Made by a program: the position numbers and the translations under genes. Of a stretch of 64,000 nucleotides of DNA, positions 19,991-29,040 are shown one piece after another. The stretch comes from Vibrio cidicii (GTDB lineage Bacteria > Pseudomonadota > Gammaproteobacteria > Enterobacterales > Vibrionaceae), in contig NZ_CP046804.1 of assembly GCF_009763805.1 (NCBI RefSeq), positions 1,984,001 to 2,048,000 on the forward strand. The letters run 5' to 3'. The number at the start of each line of letters is the position of its first letter. The stretch's first letter is position 1. The notes under the pieces were generated by a model that saw nothing but the letters and a program-made list of their open reading frames with translations, was not told the origin of the DNA and did no database searches.

Positions 19991-21034
19991 TTAATTCTCT
20001 GCTTCCGTCGAAGCAAGCTGATTGCGCTCAAGAGGCAGGCACATGGTAAAACACGCGCCATCGCCCTCTTCAGAAAGTAGTTCTAGCCGTCCATCATGGG
20101 CACGACACACCATTTGCACCACGGCTAACCCAAGACCTGTGCCTTGTGAACGAGTAGTGAAAAAGGGTTCCATTATCTTATTTTGTAATTCTTTCGGCAC
20201 GCCCGGACCGCTGTCTTGCACAGAAATGCGTAGCTCACCATTGACTGGGCGGAAATAGACATCGATCTGGGCTTCTTTTCCGGCGATCTGGATAGCATTC
20301 ATCACCAGATTACTCAAAGCAGAAGCGATCGCATTCACATTGCCGAGTATTTGCGTCTGCTCACCTTCCACTTCTTGGCAGTAGTCAATCTGGTTACTAC
20401 GCAGCGCAGTTTCGACCATGGGTTGATATTCACTCACCAGTTGCTCGATAGTAAACGGCTTGATGACTTTATTGTCTCCCCCCTTGGCAAACAACAGCAT
20501 ATCATTGACCTGCTTTTCCAAATCTTGCAAGCGATCCATCAACTTGGATTGAAAACGCTCCCGCGTGGCACTGGACAAATTTGGCGCTCCCAAGTTCGAT
20601 GCATAAAGCATAGCACTGGAAAGTGGGGTTCTGACTTGATGGGCCAGCGACGCAACCATTCTGCCAAGCGATGACAAGCGCTGCAAATCACTCACTCGCG
20701 ACTGTAACAGGCGAGTTTCGGTGAGGTCGGTAATTAGAATCAATTGGCCCGTTGCCGACGCCGAGATAGCCAAGCGCACTTTGCGTCCATTACGCAGCGA
20801 CACTTCGTGTCCATCATCGTCACGCGGGGCAAACGCGGCTTGAATAATAGAAAACCACTTTTCGTTCACCAGTGGCACTTGCAGGATACGATGCGCCTCG
20901 GGATTGGCTTCTCTGACCACCCCTTGAGTATCGAGCAAAATAACACCCGCGGGCATCACATCCAAAACCTGTTTGTAACGTTCTACCTGACTTTCTACCG
21001 AATCTAAGTGAGACTGATTGATGAGGTTATCCAT
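19991..21034 (-). CDS. flrB: Flagellar sensor histidine kinase FlrB (FlaL)
   Basis: Soluble histidine kinase that phosphorylates FlrC. The 347-residue protein has an N-terminal PAS-like domain (YKQVLDVMPAGVILLDTQGVV). The phospho-acceptor His lies in VASLAHQVRTPLSSAML, and the ATPase domain includes NLVMNAIQIAG and VQDSGPGVPKEL. No membrane segment is seen. It is expressed with flrC from a sigma54 promoter. Confidence 0.95.
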   Translation of the reverse strand: MDNLINQSHLDSVESQVERYKQVLDVMPAGVILLDTQGVVREANPEAHRILQVPLVNEKWFSIIQAAFAPRDDDGHEVSLRNGRKVRLAISASATGQLILITDLTETRLLQSRVSDLQRLSSLGRMVASLAHQVRTPLSSAMLYASNLGAPNLSSATRERFQSKLMDRLQDLEKQVNDMLLFAKGGDNKVIKPFTIEQLVSEYQPMVETALRSNQIDYCQEVEGEQTQILGNVNAIASALSNLVMNAIQIAGKEAQIDVYFRPVNGELRISVQDSGPGVPKELQNKIMEPFFTTRSQGTGLGLAVVQMVCRAHDGRLELLSEEGDGACFTMCLPLERNQLASTEAEN

Positions 21035-21063
21035 GGAGTGTCGAATTCTCGCCTATAAAACTA

Positions 21064-21100
21064 CAATAGCCTGTCACGCAAAATGCATGCCAGGCTATTG
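21064..21100 (-). terminator. Probable flrA terminator hairpin overlapping the flrB promoter
   Basis: A 10-base perfect inverted repeat (CAATAGCCTG / CAGGCTATTG) with a 17-base loop, followed on the minus strand by TAGTTTTATAGG. It is placed to end the flrA transcript. Its loop holds most of the flrBC -24/-12 promoter. Confidence 0.55.
21077..21093 (-). promoter_or_regulatory. Sigma54 (-24/-12) promoter for flrBC
   Basis: The minus strand reads CTGGCATGCATTTTGCG, with GG-N10-GC spacing and a start about 32 bases before flrB. This matches FlrA/sigma54-dependent control of flrBC. It lies inside the inverted repeat at 21064-21100. Confidence 0.78.
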
Positions 21101-21155
21101 TTTATATTTTTCAATACGTTAACAGAGAGACAAGAAGTTGACGCCTCATAAGAGG

Positions 21156-22619
21156 TTAACGCTGCATGTTGTACTTACGCATTTTCTCAACTAATGTCGT
21201 CCGACGCATCCCAAGCATGTCCGCCGCACGCGCAACCACTCCACCTTGCGCTTCTAGCGCTTGGTTAATCATGTTCACTTCCAACTCCGCCAACAGCTCT
21301 TTCAGGTTCACCCCTTCCGGCGGAAGAGACTGCGGTGCGTTGAGATTGCTGTCAAAATCACTTTTCTCAGAAAAATCAAAATGCTCAGAAAAAATATCCT
21401 CCAACACATCTCGCTCCTGCTCTTCAACAGAAGCAAACGAAGAGAGCTCTGGCTGAAACTCCGGAATATCGCTGTAGCGATACTTGGTTGGCAAGTGATT
21501 GACATCCACCAAACTGTTGGGATAGAGGATTACCATCCGCTCGACCAGATTGGCTAGCTCACGCACATTACCGGGCCAATCATGCTCCATTAAGGAATTG
21601 ATCGCTCTAGGAGTGAAACAGATGGGCTGTCCACCCTCGGCTTGCAAACGGCTCATCAACTCTTGCAACAACAGCGGGATATCTTCTTTGCGCTCTTTCA
21701 ACGCTGGCATTTCAATTGGGAAAACATTTAAACGGTAATAGAGATCTTCACGGAATTTCTCGTCGTCAATCATGCTTTCCAGATTGCGATGTGTCGCAGC
21801 GATAACACGCACATTCGCTTTTAACGTCGCATTGCCTCCGACGCGTTCAAAACAACGCTCTTGCAATACACGTAAGAGTTTTACTTGCATCGCCATTGGC
21901 ATGTCGCCAATTTCATCTAAGAAAATGGTGCCACCATCGGCTAGCTCAAAGCGCCCTTTGCGTGTGGTTAACGCGCCAGTAAATGAGCCTTTTTCATGGC
22001 CAAAAAGCTCGCTTTCCAGCAAATCAGGCGGAATCGCACCACAGTTGATCGGCACAAAAGGGCCATTGCGACGTGTAGAATGGTAGTGAATATTACGTGC
22101 AACCACTTCTTTGCCCGTGCCTGATTCTCCTAGAATCAGTACGTTGGCTTCCGTATCCGCCACCTGTTCGATCAAATGACGTACCTCTTGGATGCCCATA
22201 CTTTGACCAACCAAACTACGGAAAAGGGTATTTTTACGCGCAGAAGCAACAACATTAACCCCTTTTCTGCCAAGGAATTCTTTGCAGTGCCTGAGTGCTT
22301 CACTGAGTTGCGGATAATTTAGCGGGAATTCCAGTTCACCAATCAAGTTTGGCATGTCGTCAACCGGATGCGCGAAATCGCCCATAACCAGTAAAGGGAT
22401 ATGATGTGCCGCGTGGAGTTTAGCCATCACCGCTGCCAGTGAACGATCATGCACATAGCCAACGATCACACCCGACCATACCGTTGACCAATCAACACTT
22501 TCTATCTGAGCAGAAGGGAGTGCTTCGCAATTTTCCCCAACAAATTCCAATATATTGCTTAAATTAAGACGATTTTTCTCATCATCTTCGATTACAAGCA
22601 GCTTTGCCAAACCTTGCAT
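21156..22619 (-). CDS. flrA: Master sigma54-dependent flagellar activator FlrA (FlaK)
   Basis: FlrA sits at the top of the polar flagellar hierarchy and activates flrBC, fli and flh genes with sigma54. I choose the start [13 protein letters not shown] (22619), which matches homologues and gives 487 residues. An upstream in-frame ATG would add 28 atypical residues. Domains are a divergent receiver-like N-terminus, then AAA+ with [11 protein letters not shown] and [11 protein letters not shown], and a C-terminal helix-turn-helix ([22 protein letters not shown]). The GAFTGA loop reads GSFTGA. Confidence 0.95.
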   Translation of the reverse strand: MQGLAKLLVIEDDEKNRLNLSNILEFVGENCEALPSAQIESVDWSTVWSGVIVGYVHDRSLAAVMAKLHAAHHIPLLVMGDFAHPVDDMPNLIGELEFPLNYPQLSEALRHCKEFLGRKGVNVVASARKNTLFRSLVGQSMGIQEVRHLIEQVADTEANVLILGESGTGKEVVARNIHYHSTRRNGPFVPINCGAIPPDLLESELFGHEKGSFTGALTTRKGRFELADGGTIFLDEIGDMPMAMQVKLLRVLQERCFERVGGNATLKANVRVIAATHRNLESMIDDEKFREDLYYRLNVFPIEMPALKERKEDIPLLLQELMSRLQAEGGQPICFTPRAINSLMEHDWPGNVRELANLVERMVILYPNSLVDVNHLPTKYRYSDIPEFQPELSSFASVEEQERDVLEDIFSEHFDFSEKSDFDSNLNAPQSLPPEGVNLKELLAELEVNMINQALEAQGGVVARAADMLGMRRTTLVEKMRKYNMQR

Positions 22620-22744
22620 AAGTACGAATAATTGCCTTTGTTTATGGTATGTTGCGGCCAGATCTTGAGGTACGGTAATAAGTGAGCCTTCTATCAGCTT
22701 CACTCAACTAACGATAGACAAAACAGAAAATTCAGCAACAAAAA

Positions 22745-22775
22745 AAGCCATTAGGGCTAGTAATGGCTTCTATTT
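22745..22775 (-). terminator. Terminator of the flaG-fliD-flaI-fliS operon
   Basis: Minus-strand hairpin with stem AAGCCATTA/TAATGGCTT and a short loop, followed by a T run (GGCTTTTTTG). It is placed just downstream of fliS and upstream of flrA, separating the two transcripts. Confidence 0.75.
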
Positions 22776-22845
22776 TATTTGAATAAAAAAATAAGGCAAC
22801 CAAGCAATTACGTGGTGTGAGCTCGGTTAAAAGTTTGATATCCCA

Positions 22846-23256
22846 TTAGATCCCAACGGCTGCGGCGGTTAAATTGTGATATTCGTTCGGAATCTGATCC
22901 CAAGCTGACTTAATCTCACGAATAATGTCGATAACATCGTCAATGGGTTGAGGATCGTTTTTGTGGTTCGCATTGGAGATTTGCGTGATCATAAACTCGT
23001 ACAATTGATCAAGATTGCGTGCAATGTCACCACCATCGTCCATCGACAAACAGCTACGTAGCGCAATGATGATGTCTAGAGCTTTACCCAAACGCTCACC
23101 TTTGACCGGAATATTACCCGCCTGCATGGCCGCTTTGCCTTGGATCAGACGCTCAATTGCACCCGCCATCAGCATTTGAATGACTTTATGCGGAGACGCA
23201 GCACTGAGTTGGCTATCCACTGACACTTTTTTGTAAGCCTGTAATGAACCGCGCAT
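22846..23256 (-). CDS. fliS: Flagellin export chaperone FliS (FlaJ)
   Basis: FliS binds flagellin C-termini and keeps them unfolded until export. The 136-residue helical protein begins MRGSLQAYKKVSVDSQLSAASPHKVIQMLMAGAIERL, the family signature. It lies 12 bases after flaI and ends the flaG-fliS cluster. Confidence 0.95.
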   Translation of the reverse strand: MRGSLQAYKKVSVDSQLSAASPHKVIQMLMAGAIERLIQGKAAMQAGNIPVKGERLGKALDIIIALRSCLSMDDGGDIARNLDQLYEFMITQISNANHKNDPQPIDDVIDIIREIKSAWDQIPNEYHNLTAAAVGI

Positions 23257-23268
23257 AGTATTCCTCTT

Positions 23269-23571
23269 TTATGTAAACTTTTTGTACTGTTGAAGGGAAC
23301 GCTGACCTCGTCTGAACTTTTGCAATTGTAAACCCGTTTTATTGGTCTCTTCCTGCATACGTTCCAGCAACCTTTTTGTTCGAGTGATCATCAATCGCCA
23401 CTCTTCGTCACTCTTCAACTGTGGGTTTTGCACCACCTGTTGAAGAAGACTCTGCAATAACTGTTCCCTGTTATCGACTAGCTGTAGCAAATCTTCAGTA
23501 CTAATTTCGTCTTTTTCCAGTTCGAGAGAAATTAATTGATCCAAATCACACAATTGTGCCAGCAAGGTCAT
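23269..23571 (-). CDS. flaI: Flagellar protein FlaI (FliT-like)
   Basis: A 100-residue charged helical protein located between fliD and fliS. This is the place of flaI in Vibrio, which holds the position of fliT (chaperone of the FliD cap) in enterobacteria. The sequence is Leu, Glu and Gln rich with no membrane segment. The FlaI name rests mainly on position and length; a FliT-like chaperone role is inferred. Confidence 0.8.
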   Translation of the reverse strand: MTLLAQLCDLDQLISLELEKDEISTEDLLQLVDNREQLLQSLLQQVVQNPQLKSDEEWRLMITRTKRLLERMQEETNKTGLQLQKFRRGQRSLQQYKKFT

Positions 23572-23577
23572 TCGAGG

Positions 23578-25689
23578 TTATCCTAATGCATTCATCAGAG
23601 CACCTAGTTGCCCTTGCATTTTACTCGTTGCGTCCTGCATTGCAGTAAATTTCGCGTGAGTACGTTCCTGAAGGCTGTTGATCCGGCGATCCAATGCCGC
23701 TTGTTCATCGGATAAACGGTAAGTTTGTTCCGACAGGCTCTTCTCACGGGTTCGAATCGAGCCGGTCACTCCAGTGATTCCATGAATGGCATCTTCAACA
23801 CGTTTAGCAAATCCGGTGTTGCCACCAAAGAAATCTTCCAACTTGTTGAAGTTGTTATTAAGCTGGCGATCCAACATGTCGTAGTTGATCTCCAGCGTTC
23901 CCTGACGTGTGGTTGTGATACCAAACTCGGTCAGTGATTTGAGATTTTCTGGCGCTTTATCAATCCGGGATGAAAAAACGCTTTTAAGTCGTGAATCAGC
24001 ATTACGCACAGTGCTGTCCCCTGCCAGAGGGCCTTTTTGCCCAGTTGCCGGATCAACACCCGATAAAGATTTGGCGGTTTGGTAAAACTGATTGTACGCG
24101 TTGACAAAGGTCTCAATATCCTCGCGCACACTATTTCTATCATACTCAACGCCAATTTCTGCTGGCGCTTTGTTGCGTGGTGTTGTGCCTTTTAAGGCCA
24201 AATCGACACCTTCAATCGCATCTTCGATGATGTTGTTGTTGCTCGACAACTGAGCAACCCCATCTAGAACGACCATGGCATCCTGACCTTTTTGTACCTC
24301 ATTCATACCATTGTAGGTATCAAAGGACTCTTGAGCTTGCTGCAATACCTCTTGCGCCTGATCGATGCGTTCAAGGCGTTCACGCTCTTGCGGATCCAGC
24401 TTAGCTCGTTGAATTTGCTTGGCTTGCTCTTCCGTCAGTTCCCCTTTAGCGACCTTTTCATCTAACTGGGCTTTTTCTTGCGCCAGTTGTTCCTCAATGC
24501 GCGCTTTCTCTTGCGCCAGCTCTTGTTGGACTTTCTCTTGTTCGGCCTCTAATTTGGCTTGTGCCTCTTTAGGTGTCACGTAAGAGTCGGTCAAGGTTCC
24601 AGAAGCAGTATTGGTCCAGCCAGGAACATCAGGGGCTTTCTCTATCGCCTTTTCGTCTAATTCAAGCTCGGGCGTATAGTAAGAGTCGAGTAAGGTGCCG
24701 GAGGCGGTTTCGGTCCAGCCAGGAATGTTGTCTTGTGGGAGTAACGAAGCAGCGGCTTGGGCAGCATCGAGCGCTTCTTGACCCGCTTTCGCGGCATCGG
24801 CACCAAAGCTGGAGATAGGCTCGTTGCTCTGCGTATCAGAAGACATGTCATCGCCTTTAGCAGCGATATCAGTGTCTGTTTTCAGTTCGGTGTCACTGTC
24901 TGCATCCGTTGCGCCCTCAGCGATGGGAATAGGGTTGCCCTGCTCGTCGAACTGAGGTTCTGCGCCTTGTTCCACACCGTCGGCAGAGGCTGTTGCCGAG
25001 TCAGGTTTTACCTCTTGCATCACCTCTTCGGCGGCAATACGCGCTTTTTCCAGCGCTTTGACACGCTCTTCGAGGGTTTTATACTCGAGTTTTTTCAGCG
25101 GATCGCCTCGCTCGGCGTCCACGTGAATACGAATTTGGTTATCCTTACCTGAGACGGTCGAGGCAAGGATCAGGCGGGGGCCTTCCACATCGTTGATGAC
25201 CGATGCGCGAACGCCCGTGTTTTTACCAGAAGTGTTGATACCTCTAACGACGTCAATCAGTTTCGAATCGGCACTGACATTCACGTCAAAGGTTTTTTCT
25301 CCAAGCGAAATCTGCAGCTTCCCAGGGCCAAATTTTGCGTCTTCGGCCAGAACGTCCGAAGCCACCTTATGGCTCTGAGCAAGCTGCAACACATCGATGG
25401 CATATTTACCGGCAATCGCATCGGTAGTTGCAGTGGCTGAGACGATACTATCGTCAGTCGTGTCGACTTTGCGCACAGCAAAAGCCTTCTCCTGACGAAA
25501 GTTCGCCATCATATTTTTCATCGTATCCAACGATTCTCTGAGCCGCCCATAGGCGCTGATGCTAGTATCAATTTGGGCCCGCTCGTTGTCGATACGTAGC
25601 TGCTTTGGCACACGCTCTGCATCGACAACTTTGCTGACCATGGAATTGATATCCATGCCACCAGACATCCCCAAAGGGCCTAAACTCAT
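23578..25689 (-). CDS. fliD: Flagellar filament cap protein FliD (FlaH), enlarged
   Basis: FliD caps the filament and guides flagellin assembly. The N-terminal FliD domain (MSLGPLGMSGGMDINSMVSKVVDAERVPK onward) and C-terminal domain (about 490-703) are conserved. At 703 residues it is long. The centre carries a 33-residue-period repeat, PGWTETASGTLLDSYYTP and PGWTNTASGTLTDSYVTP (about residues 325 and 358). A charged coiled-coil of Glu, Lys and Gln (about 375-455) follows. The centre is poorly conserved among FliD proteins and likely surface exposed. Frame intact. Confidence 0.93.
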   Translation of the reverse strand: MSLGPLGMSGGMDINSMVSKVVDAERVPKQLRIDNERAQIDTSISAYGRLRESLDTMKNMMANFRQEKAFAVRKVDTTDDSIVSATATTDAIAGKYAIDVLQLAQSHKVASDVLAEDAKFGPGKLQISLGEKTFDVNVSADSKLIDVVRGINTSGKNTGVRASVINDVEGPRLILASTVSGKDNQIRIHVDAERGDPLKKLEYKTLEERVKALEKARIAAEEVMQEVKPDSATASADGVEQGAEPQFDEQGNPIPIAEGATDADSDTELKTDTDIAAKGDDMSSDTQSNEPISSFGADAAKAGQEALDAAQAAASLLPQDNIPGWTETASGTLLDSYYTPELELDEKAIEKAPDVPGWTNTASGTLTDSYVTPKEAQAKLEAEQEKVQQELAQEKARIEEQLAQEKAQLDEKVAKGELTEEQAKQIQRAKLDPQERERLERIDQAQEVLQQAQESFDTYNGMNEVQKGQDAMVVLDGVAQLSSNNNIIEDAIEGVDLALKGTTPRNKAPAEIGVEYDRNSVREDIETFVNAYNQFYQTAKSLSGVDPATGQKGPLAGDSTVRNADSRLKSVFSSRIDKAPENLKSLTEFGITTTRQGTLEINYDMLDRQLNNNFNKLEDFFGGNTGFAKRVEDAIHGITGVTGSIRTREKSLSEQTYRLSDEQAALDRRINSLQERTHAKFTAMQDATSKMQGQLGALMNALG

Positions 25690-25709
25690 TGAATCACCTC
25701 AACAACGAC

Positions 25710-26138
25710 TTACACTTTATCTACCAACAAACCAGATCGGGTAGCTTGTGAGACTAAGCGTCTGAATATCTCTAGCATCTCTTCATCAGGTATCTGACGA
25801 ATTATGTTTCCCGTACGGGCTTCATAAATCGTCACAACATCTTTGCCTGATTCTTCGTCCACTTTAAAAGAGACCCCTTTATTAATGGAAGAGATAAATT
25901 CATTCATTTTCTCCACCATTTTGACCCTTTCTTCCCGATTGAGCTGCTGTCGCTCTTGCGACATTTTTACCGCAGCTTCAATTGAAAAGTTAGCATCATC
26001 ATTTTTCACCGTCTCCGGCGAAGAGTTCTCTTTCGGACCAGACATGCTAGGCACAGCACCGCTTTTGTCATAAGCAACATTTGTGCCATTTTGCAAGCCG
26101 TAAGGCTGGATGTTCGATGTGTAGGATGATATTTCCAT
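25710..26138 (-). CDS. flaG: Flagellar protein FlaG
   Basis: FlaG affects filament length; its mechanism is not well defined. The 142-residue protein has a polar N-terminus and a C-terminal FlaG domain with ISSINKGVSFKVDEESGKDVVTIYEARTGNIIRQIPDEEML. It lies just after flaA and heads the fliD-flaI-fliS group. An RBS-like AGGGAG precedes its ATG. Confidence 0.94.
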   Translation of the reverse strand: MEISSYTSNIQPYGLQNGTNVAYDKSGAVPSMSGPKENSSPETVKNDDANFSIEAAVKMSQERQQLNREERVKMVEKMNEFISSINKGVSFKVDEESGKDVVTIYEARTGNIIRQIPDEEMLEIFRRLVSQATRSGLLVDKV

Positions 26139-26182
26139 AACAATCTCCCTTCCACCTTTATGAGCTACTACTCATCAAAGCT

Positions 26183-26204
26183 GAGCTAAACCTGAATTTA
26201 GCTC
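26183..26204 (-). terminator. Hairpin between flaA and flaG
   Basis: Perfect 8-base stem GAGCTAAA/TTTAGCTC with a 6-base loop, just downstream of the corrected flaA stop. There is no strong T run, so it may be a weak terminator or an RNA-stabilising end for flaA. Confidence 0.45.
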
Positions 26205-26211
26205 GCTCTGA

Positions 26212-27346
26212 TTAGCCCAACAAGCTAAGAGCCGAAGATGGTGACTGTTTCGCCTGCGCCAGAATCGAAGTACTCGCTTGTTGCAGAATCTGAGTCTTGG
26301 TCATCTGAGTTGTTTCTTTCGCGTAGTCAGTATCTCGGATACGGCTATTCGATGCGTTTACGTTTCTCGTTGATGTTACTCAGGTTACTGATCGCATGGT
26401 TGAAACGGTTTTGGAACGCACCCAGAGAGGCACGTTGGCTATCAACCGCTTTCAGTGCACCATCAATGATAGACACTGCTTCTTGCGAGCCTGCAACGCT
26501 TGTTACGTCGATCTTCTGTACGTTGGTTTTCTCACCGTCACCAATCGTCAACTCAGACGCCAAACCACCACCGAATTCAACTTGACCATCTTGCACACGT
26601 TGAGAAGAAGCGAACAATTGCAGTTTACCACCTTCGCCCACCGCCGCTTTCACGTCTTCGTTTTGGCCGTTGATGTACGTTGCCACTTCTTCTAGATCGT
26701 CACCCGCTTTCGCGTTGATGGTGATCTCTTTCTCTTCACCTTCCTTATTAGTATAAGTCATGGTGAGGTCGGTATTGTTGGTGACTTTCCAGTCTGCAGC
26801 TACGCCGTCTTCTGACTTGTAGCTCATACCGCCCATTGCATCAGTGTCGGTACGTAAGCTATCCATGGAAAGCATAACCGCTTCACCGGAGTCAGCACCG
26901 ATTTGGAAAGATTGCGAACCATACGTGCCGTTTAGCAGCTTATTACCACCAAATGAGGTGGTTTCAGCGATACGGTTCAGTTCTTTGTTCAGCGCGGTCA
27001 CTTCTTCCTGAATCGCCACACGTTCTGCTTTCGAGTTAGAACCGTTAGACGATTGCAGCGCAAGGTCACGCATACGTTGTAGGATGTTGGTACTTTCCGT
27101 CATCGCACCTTCAGCGGTCTGAGCAATTGAAATGCCATCGTTTGCATTTTTCACTGCCATATCCAGACCACGACTTTGCGCGTTCAAACGGTTAGAAATT
27201 TGTAGGCCAGCGGCATCGTCTTTCGCACTATTGATTTTATAGCCCGAGGACAAGCGCTCCATTGATTTTTGTTGACCTTCAGCAGCCTGATTTAGGTAAC
27301 GCTGTGCGGTCATCGCTGACACGTTGGTGTTTACGTTCATAGCCAT
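26212..27346 (-). CDS. flaA: Flagellin FlaA, frameshifted near the 3' end
   Basis: Polar filament subunit. The N-terminal D0/D1 region ([43 protein letters not shown]) is typical. The frame breaks at NLSNINE (about residue 327), where GAGAAACG (plus ttt at 26363-26365) must be GAGAACG. It then reads [20 protein letters not shown] and ends [17 protein letters not shown] at 26212, 377 residues. As written the product lacks the last 50 residues needed for polymerisation. It has its own sigma28 promoter. Probable sequence error. Confidence 0.92.
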
Positions 27347-27425
27347 AATTGATCTCCTTAGGCTTTTGTTGATGTACCATCGTGTCTCTCACCTCACTCT
27401 GGCACATCTCATTTCTCTCAGTCCT

Positions 27426-27452
27426 GTAACGGCGGCGCTAAGAATACCTTTA
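27426..27452 (-). promoter_or_regulatory. Sigma28 promoter for flaA
   Basis: The minus strand shows TAAA, 15 bases, then GCCGTTAC, matching the FliA consensus TAAA-N15-GCCGATAA at all but two bases. It gives a leader of about 70 bases before the flaA ATG. Confidence 0.75.
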
Positions 27453-27570
27453 GGAGAATTTTAGTTTTTTTCGCTATTTTTTCATCCAACGGAAGAAAGT
27501 GTGATCTCAAATCAATTTATGGGAGGCTGTCAATTCATCCGTGTCTCTGATTTTAGCTAAGGCGCAATAA

Positions 27571-27594
27571 AAAGCCTGACCGAAGTCAGGCTTT
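27571..27594 (-). terminator. flaB terminator
   Basis: Minus-strand hairpin AAAGCCTGAC ttcg GTCAGGCTTT, followed by TTATTG. A 10-base perfect stem with a stable tetraloop located about 50 bases after the flaB stop, so flaB is a separate transcription unit from flaA. Confidence 0.85.
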
Positions 27595-27643
27595 ACTCGC
27601 TCATCTCTCACCACGAGCCAATGAGTTTTCTGTAGGGCTAAAC

Positions 27644-28777
27644 TTAACCCAGTAGGCTGAGCGCTGAGTTTGGCGCTTGTTTCGCCTGAGCAAGAATCGA
27701 ACTGGATGCTTGCGACAGAATTTGTGTTTTGGTCAATTGAGTCGTCTCTTTCGCGAAGTCGGTATCTTTGATACGGCTCTTCGACGCGTTCACGTTCTCA
27801 TTGATGTTGTCCAAGTTGCTGATTGCGTGGTTGAAACGGTTCTGGAACGCACCCAGCTCTGCGCGGTGACTATCCACGTATTTCAGCGCAGCATCGAGAA
27901 TCGCTACCGACTCTTGCGCACCTTGCACGCTGGTCACGTCAATGGTGTCTACCGTCACTTTTTTGCCTTCACCGATACCTAGCTCTCCCGCTAGACCACC
28001 GGAGAAAGAGATCTCGCCATCAACTTTGTTGGTGCCTGCGAAAATTTGCAGTTTGCCGCCTTCACCGACTGAGGCTTTCAGCAGATCGGTTTGACCATTG
28101 ATGTAGGTAGCCAGCTCTTCGATATCATCACCCGCTTTGGCGTTGATGTTGATCTCTTGCTCGTTGCCAAACGTGTCGGTCAGAGAGATAGTCAGGTCGT
28201 TATCACCCGCAGAAACGGTCCAGTTTTTGTCTTTCCCTTCTTCTGCTTGGTAACTAACACCACCCATCATCTGGTTGTCTGAACGCATATCTTTTAGAGA
28301 CAGCATGACCGCTTCACCGTTGTCCGCACCAATCTGCATCGATTTGGTACCGTAAGTGCCGTTAAGCAGTTTGTTACCACCGAATGATGTGGTTTCTGCG
28401 ATACGGTTCAGTTCGTCGTTAAGCGCGGTCACTTCTTCTTGAATCGCCACGCGCTCTGCTTTGGAGTTTGAGCCGTTAGCCGATTGCAAAGACAAGTCAC
28501 GCATACGTTGCAGGATATTGGTGGTTTCGTTCATCGCACCTTCGGCGGTTTGCGCGATGGAGATACCATCGTTGGCGTTACGTACCGCCACATCCAAACC
28601 ACGGCTTTGTACGTTCAAACGGTTCGAGATTTGCAGACCCGCTGCGTCATCTTTCGCGCTGTTGATTTTAAAACCTGAAGACAGACGTTCCATTGACGTT
28701 TGTTGCGCGCTGTTTGCGCCGTTTAGGTAACGTTGTGCTGTCATTGCTGCTACGTTGGTATTTACATTCACTGCCAT
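27644..28777 (-). CDS. flaB: Flagellin FlaB
   Basis: Filament subunit, 377 residues from [21 protein letters not shown] choose this start because it matches all flagellins and has a nearby GGAG; an in-frame ATG 57 bases upstream adds a non-flagellin leader. The ND0-ND1 and CD1-CD0 domains are conserved, ending [20 protein letters not shown]. The NINENVNAS segment keeps GAAC in frame, in contrast with flaA. It lies between flaF and flaA. Confidence 0.94.
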   Translation of the reverse strand: MAVNVNTNVAAMTAQRYLNGANSAQQTSMERLSSGFKINSAKDDAAGLQISNRLNVQSRGLDVAVRNANDGISIAQTAEGAMNETTNILQRMRDLSLQSANGSNSKAERVAIQEEVTALNDELNRIAETTSFGGNKLLNGTYGTKSMQIGADNGEAVMLSLKDMRSDNQMMGGVSYQAEEGKDKNWTVSAGDNDLTISLTDTFGNEQEININAKAGDDIEELATYINGQTDLLKASVGEGGKLQIFAGTNKVDGEISFSGGLAGELGIGEGKKVTVDTIDVTSVQGAQESVAILDAALKYVDSHRAELGAFQNRFNHAISNLDNINENVNASKSRIKDTDFAKETTQLTKTQILSQASSSILAQAKQAPNSALSLLG

Positions 28778-28858
28778 GATGAATTCTCCAATTGATTTTC
28801 CGATGTTACGGTTTCCGACGTCTCGGAAAACCAAGTAGTTCTCTCAAAGTTACTTTTA

Positions 28859-28885
28859 TTAACGGCTCAATTGGAAAATCCTTTA
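28859..28885 (-). promoter_or_regulatory. Sigma28 promoter for flaB
   Basis: The minus strand shows TAAA, 15 bases, then GCCGTTAA, one base from the FliA consensus GCCGATAA with correct spacing. It lies about 80 bases ahead of the flaB start. Confidence 0.82.
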
Positions 28886-29040
28886 GCAAAAAAAGACGAT
28901 TTTTTTGAAAAAAGATTCTTTAGCGAGGAATACGTGATGAAAAGGGTAAAAGTGATAAAAAAGTTCAAAAAAGGGCTAAAGGTTTATTTTTTTTCGTCGA
29001 TAAAAGCGGTTATTTTTTCTTTAGCCATGCTCTTACAGGG

